64,000 nucleotides of DNA. Source: CAZTAK01 sp964611585. GTDB taxonomy: Bacteria; Pseudomonadota; Alphaproteobacteria; SHVP01. The stretch's first letter is position 1; each line of letters starts with the position of its first letter. Below, piece by piece: positions 37,435-44,411 of this stretch. Location of the stretch: the NCBI GenBank assembly GCA_964611585.1, contig CAZTAK010000006.1:1-64000 (forward strand). The letters are read 5' to 3'. Under the pieces are notes generated by a model. It made no database searches, had not been told where the DNA came from, and worked only from the letters and a program-made list of their open reading frames with translations. The position numbers were made by a program, and so were the translations under genes.

Positions 37435-37867
37435 CGTGCCCACGCGCCCGCAAAAGCTATCCCTGATCGTCTATTCGGGGGCCTTCGACAAGGTGCATTA
37501 TGCGCTGGCGATGGCGAGCGCGGCGGCCGCCGTCAATATTCCGGCAACGCTGTTTTTCACCATGCAGGCGATTTACGCCCTCAAGAAAGATGCAGGCGTG
37601 GTGCCGGGATGGCATGGGCTGCCGGGCGGGGACGGGCGCGAGGCGGTTCTAATCGACGCGGAATTCGCGCAAGCCGGCGTTGCCACGTTCGCCGAACTTC
37701 TGGGTGCCTGCCGCGATCTCGGCGTGACCTTCATGGTGTGCGAAATGGGACTGCGCGCGGTCGGCCTGAGCGCGGCCGATTTACGCGACGACATCGACTA
37801 TGTCGAAGGCGGGCTGGTGACGTTTTACCAGGACACCCGTAACGGCGGATCGATGGTGTTTATCTAG
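37424..37867 (+). CDS. DsrE/DsrF-like sulfur relay family protein
   Basis: 147 residues with the DsrE fold: LSLIVYSGAFDKVHYALAMASAAAAV near the start, PATLFFTMQAIYAL, and C-terminal GVTFMVCEMGLRAVGL with a cysteine at the position that carries persulfide in sulfur-transferring DsrE proteins. It overlaps moeB by about ten bases and closes the rrf2-cysK-moeB operon, which points to sulfur mobilisation. The TAG stop (37865-37867) is the start of a family A repeat. Confidence 0.85.
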   Translation: MPPDVPTRPQKLSLIVYSGAFDKVHYALAMASAAAAVNIPATLFFTMQAIYALKKDAGVVPGWHGLPGGDGREAVLIDAEFAQAGVATFAELLGACRDLGVTFMVCEMGLRAVGLSAADLRDDIDYVEGGLVTFYQDTRNGGSMVFI

Positions 37868-37912
37868 CGCAAATCCCGAGCTGGCGGAATCTCCGGCGAC
37901 GACGATTTGCGC
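37864..37912 (+). repeat. Palindromic repeat family A, short copy (first hairpin only)
   Basis: CTAGCGCAAATCCCGAG at the dsrE stop, then CTGGCGG..CCGGCG inner arms and GATTTGCGC at the end; perfect outer arms GCGCAAATC/GATTTGCGC. The second hairpin found in the 107-base copies is missing. Confidence 0.8.
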
Positions 37913-38021
37913 AACGAATGAATCAAGCTGGGCGCGATAGCGATAGAATGGAACCGCTGATGGTCAATTCGCGACTCGTTGTTGCGCCAATCCGTTCCCA
38001 AAACAGTTTTTCAGCACCCTG

Positions 38022-39008
38022 CTAGAGAAACTGCGCGAACACCCGATCGGGCGGGGCGTTGCCGTCGAACAGGGTGCGAATGTTGATCAGTACTTTTTCC
38101 CCCATATCGACGCGCGTCTCGAGAGTCGCCGAGGCGATATGCGGCAGCAGCACGACCGAGTCGAATTCCAGAAACTTCGGATTGATGTCGGGCTCGTTCA
38201 TATAGACATCGAGGCCGGCACCCGAAAGATCGCCGTTTTCCAGCATTTCGATCAGCACCGATTCGTCGACGATCTCGCCGCGCGCGGTGTTGACGATGTA
38301 GGCGTCCTTGCGGATCAGCCTGAGGCGGCGCGCCGATAGCAGGTGGTAGGTCGCCGGCGTGTAGGGGCAATGGATCGATACGATGTCCATGCGGGCCAGC
38401 ATCTGATCGAGACTTTCCCAGTACGTCGCCTCCAGTTCGGCCTCGGTCTCTTCGGCCACGCGGTGGCGGTTGTGATAGTGGATCGACAATCCGAACACGC
38501 GCGCGCGCCGTGCCACTGCGGTTCCGATCCGGCCCATGCCGACGATGCCGAGGCGTTTTCCCGACAACCGGCGTCCGAGCATGAAATTGGGACTCCAGCT
38601 CGACCACTTGCCGGCACGGACCAGCCGCTCCCCCTCGGTCATGCGGCGCGGTACCGCCAGAATCAGCGCCATGGTCATGTCCGCGGTATCGGCGGTCAGG
38701 ACGCCTGGGGTATTGGTTACGATAATTTTCCGCTCCTTGGCGGCGGCCACATCGACGTTGTCGACGCCGTTCCCGTAATTGGCGATCAGTTTCAGGGACG
38801 AACCGGCGGCGGCAATGATTTCGGCATCGATCCGGTCGGTGACCGTCGGCACCAGCACGTCCGCTGTCTTGACCGCTTCGATCAGCTGATCCTGGGTCAT
38901 GATTTCGTCGGTGACGTTCAGGCGCGTGTCGAAGAGTTCCATCATCCGGGTTTCCACCGGGTCCGGCAGCTTCCGGGTGATGACGACGACCGGCTTTTTT
39001 CGGGCCAT
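38022..39008 (-). CDS. D-2-hydroxyacid dehydrogenase (glyoxylate/hydroxypyruvate reductase type)
   Basis: 328 residues. NAD-binding LGIVGMGRIGTAVARRARVFG, catalytic arginine in VNTARGEIVDE, glutamate in NEPDINPKFLE and histidine in LLPHIASATLETR, the D-isomer 2-hydroxyacid dehydrogenase set. Close to GyaR/GhrB-type reductases acting on glyoxylate and hydroxypyruvate, but substrate is not fixed by sequence alone. ATG 39008 opens MARKKPVVVITRKLP; frame extension to 39230 is not conserved. Divergent from the SH3 gene. Confidence 0.9.
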   Translation of the reverse strand: MARKKPVVVITRKLPDPVETRMMELFDTRLNVTDEIMTQDQLIEAVKTADVLVPTVTDRIDAEIIAAAGSSLKLIANYGNGVDNVDVAAAKERKIIVTNTPGVLTADTADMTMALILAVPRRMTEGERLVRAGKWSSWSPNFMLGRRLSGKRLGIVGMGRIGTAVARRARVFGLSIHYHNRHRVAEETEAELEATYWESLDQMLARMDIVSIHCPYTPATYHLLSARRLRLIRKDAYIVNTARGEIVDESVLIEMLENGDLSGAGLDVYMNEPDINPKFLEFDSVVLLPHIASATLETRVDMGEKVLINIRTLFDGNAPPDRVFAQFL

Positions 39009-39200
39009 TGAAGGAGCGCTCTGACAGGAATTGGGTATGGGGCAACTGCTGAATGTCTTAGCAAATCGCCCAAAGAGCCGCAACGGAGCGCCGCTGGCGC
39101 GGGCCCGCCGCAGGTGGCGCTTGACCCGCCCGACCCCGGCTTGGCATATGGACCGCGGCCCGGCCGCCGGATCAACCGGCTGCATCGGCTCCGTTGCGAA

Positions 39201-39728
39201 ATGTCTCCCCGACCCCTCCTGATCCCACACCCGCTGCGCCCCACCGCCGTCCTGTTGCTGGTGCTGTTCGCCTTGAAGGCTGGTGCGCCCGGCGCCGCGC
39301 CGGTACGCGCCCAGGAGCAGGCGTTCGCCCCGCGCTTCATGTCCTTGCAGGCCGACGAGGTCAACGTCCGGGCGGGCCCGGGCACGCGCTATCCGATCGG
39401 CTGGGTGTTCCGGCGCCGCGGCTTGCCGGTGGAAGCCATCGGCCGGTTCGAGAACTGGGTTCAGGTCCGGGATTCCGAGGGCGACACCGGATGGATCTAC
39501 CGCAATCTGCTGTCCTCCGCCCGGACAGCCATCGTGTTCGCCGCGGTCCAGAACCTGTACCGTCGCCCGCGCGCGGATTCGACGATTTTGCTCAAGGCCG
39601 AACCGGGAGTGGTGGTACGCGTGATGGCGTGCGAGGGCCTGTGGTGCGAAGTCGAGGTGGCGGAAGTTCGCGCCTTCATTCCGCGCGCCGGCCTGTGGGG
39701 CGTCACCCGCGACGAAACCTTTCCCTAG
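39201..39728 (+). CDS. Secreted SH3-domain protein
   Basis: 175 residues: signal sequence (about 1-35, ending PVRAQ), then two bacterial SH3-like repeats, VNVRAGPGTRYPIGWVFRRRGLPVEAIGRFENWVQV and NLYRRPRADSTILLKAEPGVVVRV, with WCEVEV. The family (SH3_4) is exported and thought to bind peptidoglycan or other envelope ligands. Commonly found divergent from a 2-hydroxyacid dehydrogenase, as here. No catalytic domain. Confidence 0.85.
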   Translation: MSPRPLLIPHPLRPTAVLLLVLFALKAGAPGAAPVRAQEQAFAPRFMSLQADEVNVRAGPGTRYPIGWVFRRRGLPVEAIGRFENWVQVRDSEGDTGWIYRNLLSSARTAIVFAAVQNLYRRPRADSTILLKAEPGVVVRVMACEGLWCEVEVAEVRAFIPRAGLWGVTRDETFP

Positions 39729-39770
39729 CCGTTCCGGCCCGGGTAGACGGCCGCGTGGATCGGGACGGGA

Positions 39771-40364
39771 TTAGGCGAAATCCTTTGCCAGCGCCGCCCG
39801 CACCGCCGGCGCAATCACCGCCCCATGGCCGTAATGCTCGTGGCCGATACGCAGCAGGACATCTACCGCCGGATCGCGAAATTTGCCGGCCTGGGCATCG
39901 CTAAAGGAAAAATGCAGAAAGTGGACCGATGACGTCTTGCCGCTTTTCCTGGTGCGTTCGACGTCGGCCTCAGGCGTCGCCATGATCGATTCGCCGCCGA
40001 CCTCGATGGCGATGGTGTGTTCGACGCCGCCCAGGCGGCCGAGTTCGCGGCCGCGCCGCACCGGGTCGCCGATTTCGAACATCAACGTCGCCACCAGTTC
40101 GCGCCCCTTCGGGATCAGCGGATTGTAGGCCGAGAGTTCGTCGTCGATTTGCGCCTCGCCGCCGCCTTCGATGTGCAACATTTCGTGGACCTGGATCCAC
40201 ATGGTCTCGTAGTTCTCGAAAGAGAACGTCGCGAACGGACCCACTTTGACGCGGCGGTTTTTCTTCAAGTCCGAGACGGCCGCCTTCCTTTCTTTGCGGA
40301 TCGCGCGGTATTCGTTCATCGGCAGAATGTCGGCGCGGGTCAGTTCGGTAGGGGCGGTGTTCAT
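39771..40364 (-). CDS. DUF3501 family protein
   Basis: 197 residues matching the DUF3501 family (ADILPMNEYRAIRKERKAAVSDLKKNRRVKVGPF, then FENYETMWIQVHEMLHIEGG, and HFLHFSFSDAQ). No enzyme motif is known. In many proteobacteria this gene follows a GlpC-like Fe-S protein and a rubrerythrin in one operon, exactly as here; its ATG overlaps the Fe-S gene stop (ATGA at 40361-40364). Role unknown; the setting suggests peroxide or iron stress. Confidence 0.88.
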   Translation of the reverse strand: MNTAPTELTRADILPMNEYRAIRKERKAAVSDLKKNRRVKVGPFATFSFENYETMWIQVHEMLHIEGGGEAQIDDELSAYNPLIPKGRELVATLMFEIGDPVRRGRELGRLGGVEHTIAIEVGGESIMATPEADVERTRKSGKTSSVHFLHFSFSDAQAGKFRDPAVDVLLRIGHEHYGHGAVIAPAVRAALAKDFA

Positions 40365-41716
40365 GGCGACTCGCCCCCGGGGCGGAACCCGTAGGCGCGC
40401 GCGAACAGTTCAATCGGGTGCCAGGCCCTGCAACCGGCCTCGCCCTCGAGCTTTTCCATGCCCTGGACGATGTGCTTGCCGGCCAACGGACATTCAGAAG
40501 CAAAGAATGCCGCACCCTTGTCGACCGCCGATCTGGCGGCCGGTCTACCGACTTTCAGCGCCACCTCGAAGTTGTCTTTCTTGATGCCCCACGATCCGCC
40601 GTGGCCGGAACAGCGTTCGATCGGCGTCACTTCGGTAGCGGGGATAAGACGCAGCAGGACCGCTGCCTTCGGTCCCATGTTCTGGGCCCGCGCGTGGCAA
40701 GCGAGGTGGACGCTGATGCCCCCCTCAAGCGGCGAGAGGCCCTCGGCGAGGCCCTCGGTGCGCGCGATATCGACGACGTACTCCGTTATGTCGCGGGTCG
40801 CCTCGGACAGGCGGCGCACGTCCTCCTCGTCCGGAGCGATCAGCGGCCATTCGAACTTCAGCATCAGAGCGCAACTGGGCGTCAACGCGATGATGTCGTA
40901 GCCCTTGTCAATCCAGGGCATCATCACCGCGGCGATACGGCGGGCACGCCCGGCGACATCGCCGATTTCACCCTTTTCCAGTTGCGGCATGCCGCAACAT
41001 TCGGGATAGACGACCTCGGTTTCGACACCGTTACGGGCCAGCACATACTGCGCTGCTTCACCGATACCGGGGTTGTTGTAATTCACGAAACAGGTGGCGT
41101 AGAGCACCGCCTTACGGCTCCGGGCGGGCGCATCGGCGACCTCGGGCGATGCCGCCTTGGCGCGCGCCTCGAAGGTCTTGCCGGTGTACTTCGGCAACTC
41201 CGCATCGTGGTGCACACCGGCCACCGACTCGAGCATGTTCCGCGTCAGCCGGTTGTTGCGGTTCGAACCCCAGTTGGCAAGCCCCGGCGCGGCACCCGCG
41301 AGACGGCCGTTGCGGTCGGTCCGGGCGAGTTGGCTGTCGAAAAACCCTATCTTGCCCGCCTTCGCCTCGGCCGCACGCACCCGCAGCATCAGGTGCGGAA
41401 AGTCGAGGTCGAATTCGTGCGGCGGAACATAGGGGCACTTGGTCATGAAGCACATGTCGCACAGCGTGCAGGCATCGATGACCGGCCCGAAACTGCTGCT
41501 GGCGACGGAATCGAGCTCGCCGGATTCGGACTCGTCGATCAGATCGAACAGCCGCGGAAACGAATCGCACAGATTGAAGCAACGCCGGCAACCGTGGCAG
41601 ATGTCGAATACCCGCCGGAGTTCGGTATCGATTTTCCCGGGATCGGTGAAGGCCGGGTCCTGCCACGGTATGGCATGGCGAGTCGGGGCCTCGGTGCTGC
41701 CTTCTTTGACGGACAT
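40361..41716 (-). CDS. GlpC/heterodisulfide-reductase-like Fe-S protein
   Basis: 451 residues. Two [4Fe-4S] ferredoxin motifs: C40-C43-C46-C50 (CHGCRRCFNLCDSF) and C83-C86-C89-C94 (CTLCDMCFMTKCPY), each CxxCxxCxxxC or close to it. The C-terminal half holds CCG-type cysteine motifs (PECCGMPQLEKG and ERCSGHGGSWG) as in HdrD/GlpC, which bind non-canonical clusters or membrane partners. Likely an electron carrier for the rubrerythrin set. A stable hairpin separates it from the rubrerythrin gene upstream. Confidence 0.88.
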   Translation of the reverse strand: MSVKEGSTEAPTRHAIPWQDPAFTDPGKIDTELRRVFDICHGCRRCFNLCDSFPRLFDLIDESESGELDSVASSSFGPVIDACTLCDMCFMTKCPYVPPHEFDLDFPHLMLRVRAAEAKAGKIGFFDSQLARTDRNGRLAGAAPGLANWGSNRNNRLTRNMLESVAGVHHDAELPKYTGKTFEARAKAASPEVADAPARSRKAVLYATCFVNYNNPGIGEAAQYVLARNGVETEVVYPECCGMPQLEKGEIGDVAGRARRIAAVMMPWIDKGYDIIALTPSCALMLKFEWPLIAPDEEDVRRLSEATRDITEYVVDIARTEGLAEGLSPLEGGISVHLACHARAQNMGPKAAVLLRLIPATEVTPIERCSGHGGSWGIKKDNFEVALKVGRPAARSAVDKGAAFFASECPLAGKHIVQGMEKLEGEAGCRAWHPIELFARAYGFRPGGESP

Positions 41717-41751
41717 GGATTCAAATCCTCGGGCGGGGCTGAAAACGCACC

Positions 41752-41781
41752 AAGGGGGGACCGGCCGACCGATCCCCCCTT
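41752..41781 (-). terminator. Hairpin between rubrerythrin and the Fe-S gene
   Basis: Arms AAGGGGGGA (41752-41760) and TCCCCCCTT (41773-41781) around a 12-base loop. No strong T run follows on the minus strand, so it is more likely an attenuator or RNA-end stabiliser that lowers expression of the downstream genes than a full terminator. Confidence 0.6.
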
Positions 41782-41824
41782 AGTGTTGACCGTTCGCGCG
41801 CCCGCCTCGGCGGGCGACGGCGCA

Positions 41825-42244
41825 TCAGTCGAGCGTATCGAGCGCCCTCTGAAAGCGTCCGGCGTGGGATTTCTCGGCCTTGGCGAGTGTTTCGAACCAG
41901 TCGGCGATCTCGTCGAAGCCTTCGTCGCGCGCGGTGCGCGCCATGCCCGGGTACATGTCGGTGTACTCGTGGGTTTCGCCGACGATCGCGGCCTTGAGAT
42001 TCAGCGCCGTGGGACCGATCGGTTCGCCAGTGGCAGGGTCGCCGATCACCTCGAGATATTCGAGGTGACCGTGGGCATGGCCGGTTTCGCCCTCGGCGGT
42101 CGACCGGAATACGGTCGAGACATCGTTGTAGCCCTCGATATCAGCTTTTTGGGCAAAATAGAGATAGCGGCGGTTGGCTTGGCTCTCACCGGCGAACGCG
42201 TCTTTCAGGTTTTGTTCGGTCTTCGACCCTGCAAGCGATGCCAT
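41825..42244 (-). CDS. Rubrerythrin-type diiron protein without rubredoxin domain
   Basis: 139 residues, four-helix ferritin-like fold with the diiron ligands in AFAGESQANRRYLYFAQKA, EGETGHAHGHLEYL, ETHEYTDMYPGMARTARDEG and AKAEKSHAGRFQ. The usual C-terminal rubredoxin (CxxC) domain is absent, as in sulerythrin/erythrin-type proteins, so it needs another electron donor, perhaps the Fe-S protein encoded downstream. Likely peroxide reduction. A sigma-70 promoter and a candidate Irr site lie 83-131 bases upstream. Confidence 0.92.
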   Translation of the reverse strand: MASLAGSKTEQNLKDAFAGESQANRRYLYFAQKADIEGYNDVSTVFRSTAEGETGHAHGHLEYLEVIGDPATGEPIGPTALNLKAAIVGETHEYTDMYPGMARTARDEGFDEIADWFETLAKAEKSHAGRFQRALDTLD

Positions 42245-42326
42245 GGTGTTGCTCCTGTTCTCTCGGTCTCTCGATGGGGGTTGGGACTGCGCTGCGCCCT
42301 ATGGCTGTCCCGGCAGCGTCAGACGC

Positions 42327-42355
42327 AATGTAGGCGGTGACGGGCCACCTGTCAA
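42327..42355 (-). promoter_or_regulatory. Sigma-70 promoter of the rubrerythrin operon
   Basis: Minus strand TTGACA (42355-42350, perfect), 17-base spacer, TACATT (42332-42327, 4 of 6). Transcription would start near 42320, about 75 bases before the ATG. Confidence 0.75.
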
Positions 42356-42358
42356 TTG

Positions 42359-42375
42359 TTTAGAATTATTATAGA
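42359..42375 (-). promoter_or_regulatory. Candidate Irr-binding ICE box
   Basis: TTTAGAATTATTATAGA agrees with the published ICE consensus TTTAGAA-N3-TTCTAAA at 12 of 14 defined positions. It lies three bases upstream of the -35 of the rubrerythrin promoter and 29 bases beyond the end of irr. In Bradyrhizobium and Rhizobium, Irr binds ICE boxes to control iron-dependent genes. Confidence 0.65.
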
Positions 42376-42403
42376 AAAGAGCCCAACTTACTGGAAAACG
42401 GGC

Positions 42404-42826
42404 CTACTCATTGTCCTCCTGAACCCGGATTATGACGTCGACACGGCCAATGCGGGTCCCCTCGGGCGGTTCGGGCAAGCGCGCCAGCGCCACCTGTTCG
42501 GCGCCGATATCCTCGAGACGCCCCTCGGTTTCAAGAAAGAAATGATGGTGATTTGAGGTGTTGGTATCGAAATAGGCGCGGCCCGAATCGACGACGATTT
42601 CACGCAGCAAGCCAACCCGGACGAACTGGTGGAGCGAGTTGTAAACAGTCGCCAGCGACACCCGGATGCCTTCTTCGGCGGCCTCGGCGTGGAGGCCCTC
42701 GGCGGTGATGTGGCGGGCGCAGTCTTGAAACAAAAGCCTCGCCAGCGCCAGCCGCTGACGTGTCGGGCGCAATCCGACTTCCCGCAGCTGCTCACGGGCG
42801 CGGTCAAGGGTAACCGTAACGTTCAT
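42404..42826 (-). CDS. irr: Iron-response regulator Irr (Fur family)
   Basis: 140 residues. Fur-type winged helix (REVGLRPTRQRLALARLLF, VSLATVYNSLHQFV) and the dimer part with the Irr-specific HHH in SNHHHFFLE, where heme or iron status is sensed in Rhizobiales. Fur proper has HHDH instead. ATG 42826 or ATG 42838 may start it; ribosome sites are weak. Directly upstream of the rubrerythrin gene and its candidate ICE box, so it probably controls that operon and itself. Confidence 0.9.
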   Translation of the reverse strand: MNVTVTLDRAREQLREVGLRPTRQRLALARLLFQDCARHITAEGLHAEAAEEGIRVSLATVYNSLHQFVRVGLLREIVVDSGRAYFDTNTSNHHHFFLETEGRLEDIGAEQVALARLPEPPEGTRIGRVDVIIRVQEDNE

Positions 42827-42886
42827 ATTCAATAACATGAGCACGATTCTGAAAAAACGCAACCTGCGCTATTGACGCACTCTAGG

Positions 42887-44281
42887 CTAGTCGCCGGTGA
42901 TCAGCCGCTCGATCAATTGCTTCACGGTGGGGATGAAACCGTTGGAATAGAACGGATCCTGGGCGAAACGGCTGGCGGCTTGGCCAGCAAACATGAGCTG
43001 GTCATCGACGTCATCGGTATGGCGGATCGCCTGCAACGTCTTTTGGATGCAGAAACTGCGGGGATCGGCCTTCTTGCCGGTTGTACGCGCTTCGTTCTGG
43101 GACCAGTTCGAGAAGTCGCAAGAGCTGAGGCAGCCCATGCACTCGATCTGGTCGGTGCGGATCTCGTCAGATGTTTTCGGCGTTACGAAAATTAGCGTCG
43201 AATCCGGCGTGCGCAGGGCGTCGGTGAACCCGGACCGGATCCACTCCTGCGCCCGCAATTTGTCGTGCGGCGTGACATAGACCATTCGCTTGCGCGCGCC
43301 GATGCCGAGTCCCGCCTCGTGATCGCCCACCGGATCGGTGGTGTAGGCGATCTGCCGGTCGTTGCGGGCCTTCAATTCCCCCATGAATTTGTTATCGACC
43401 GCGGACGACCAGAACCCGGTCGGGCTGAAGTGGTTGAGAAAGACGTCGCCGTCCCTCAGCGTCAGAAGGCGCTGTTTCCAGGCGTCCGAAATGGGGCTTT
43501 CCTGCGTCAGGAGCGCGCGGGTTCCGAATTGGAAGGCAATCGGGCCGAGTTCGGGATTATCGATCCAGTGTTCCCATTCGCGAAGAAGCCAGACCCCCCC
43601 GGCCATAATGATCGGCGTTTGCTCGAGACCGAATTCGCGCATCATGTCGCGCAGTGCCTTGACCCGCGGGTAGGGGTCTTCGGGCTTGTCGGGGTCTTCG
43701 TTGTTGGAAAGTCCGTTGTGTCCGCCGGCCCGCCACGGGTCTTCGTACACCACCCCGCCGAGCAGCTCGGCGAAGCGATGGTAGGCCCGTTTCCACAACG
43801 CGCGAAATGCGCGCGAGGACGACACGATGGGATAATAGTTGATGCCGAACTGGGCCGCGAGTTCGGCGACCTTGTAGGGCATCCCGGCGCCACAGGTGAT
43901 GCCGTTGATGAGCCCGCGCGCACCCTCGAGAACGCCCCGAAGAACGCGCTCGGCGGCGGCCATTTCCCACAGGACGTTGACATGGATAAGTCCACCCGAG
44001 GCGCGCTCGTAGGCGATGCGGGCCTGGGCGATCCCGCCCTGAATGGCGTAGTGGACCAGTTCTTCGTGGCGTTCGCGGCGGGTGCGGCCGCGGTAGATCT
44101 GCGGGATCAATCGCCCGTCGGCGTCGTAGGGATCGGCATTGACGGCCGAGAAGGTGGCAATCCCCCCTGCCGCGGCCCAGGCGCCGGAACATTCACCGGT
44201 GGTAATCGAAATCCCTTTGCCGCCTTCGACCAAAGGCAGCACCTCCCGGCCCGCGATACGGATCGCGTTGAGGGATTTCAT
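42887..44281 (-). CDS. Nitronate monooxygenase family protein with C-terminal cysteine cluster
   Basis: 464 residues. The flavin TIM-barrel of the 2-nitropropane dioxygenase/NMO family is recognisable (AWAAAGGIATFSAVNADP, GGLIHVNVLW, CGAGMPYKVAELAAQFG, VSSSRAFRALWKRAYHR, GGVWLLREWEHWI, QFGTRALLTQESPISDAWK). Beyond about residue 380 a C-terminal part not found in standard NMO (about 330-370 residues) has C381, C384, C388 and C411 (CxxCxxxC plus one), which could hold an Fe-S cluster. Just downstream of pnp. Confidence 0.8.
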   Translation of the reverse strand: MKSLNAIRIAGREVLPLVEGGKGISITTGECSGAWAAAGGIATFSAVNADPYDADGRLIPQIYRGRTRRERHEELVHYAIQGGIAQARIAYERASGGLIHVNVLWEMAAAERVLRGVLEGARGLINGITCGAGMPYKVAELAAQFGINYYPIVSSSRAFRALWKRAYHRFAELLGGVVYEDPWRAGGHNGLSNNEDPDKPEDPYPRVKALRDMMREFGLEQTPIIMAGGVWLLREWEHWIDNPELGPIAFQFGTRALLTQESPISDAWKQRLLTLRDGDVFLNHFSPTGFWSSAVDNKFMGELKARNDRQIAYTTDPVGDHEAGLGIGARKRMVYVTPHDKLRAQEWIRSGFTDALRTPDSTLIFVTPKTSDEIRTDQIECMGCLSSCDFSNWSQNEARTTGKKADPRSFCIQKTLQAIRHTDDVDDQLMFAGQAASRFAQDPFYSNGFIPTVKQLIERLITGD

Positions 44282-44411
44282 GACAGCGGCCCCGACCGGC
44301 GCCGGCCGCGGTGCGGGCGCCGGGACCGCCGTGCGGCGGTCCCAAATCGATCGTTCATTCGCTGGTCCATGGGCCGGCTCGACTGTGTTCCAATAATTGA
44401 GGCGCCCGGCC

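Noticed and set aside
40418..42340. 640-codon open frame on the plus strand antisense to the Fe-S and rubrerythrin genes
   Set aside because: Mirror of minus-strand GC-rich codons; the minus strand encodes two clear families with motifs, and the plus frame has none.
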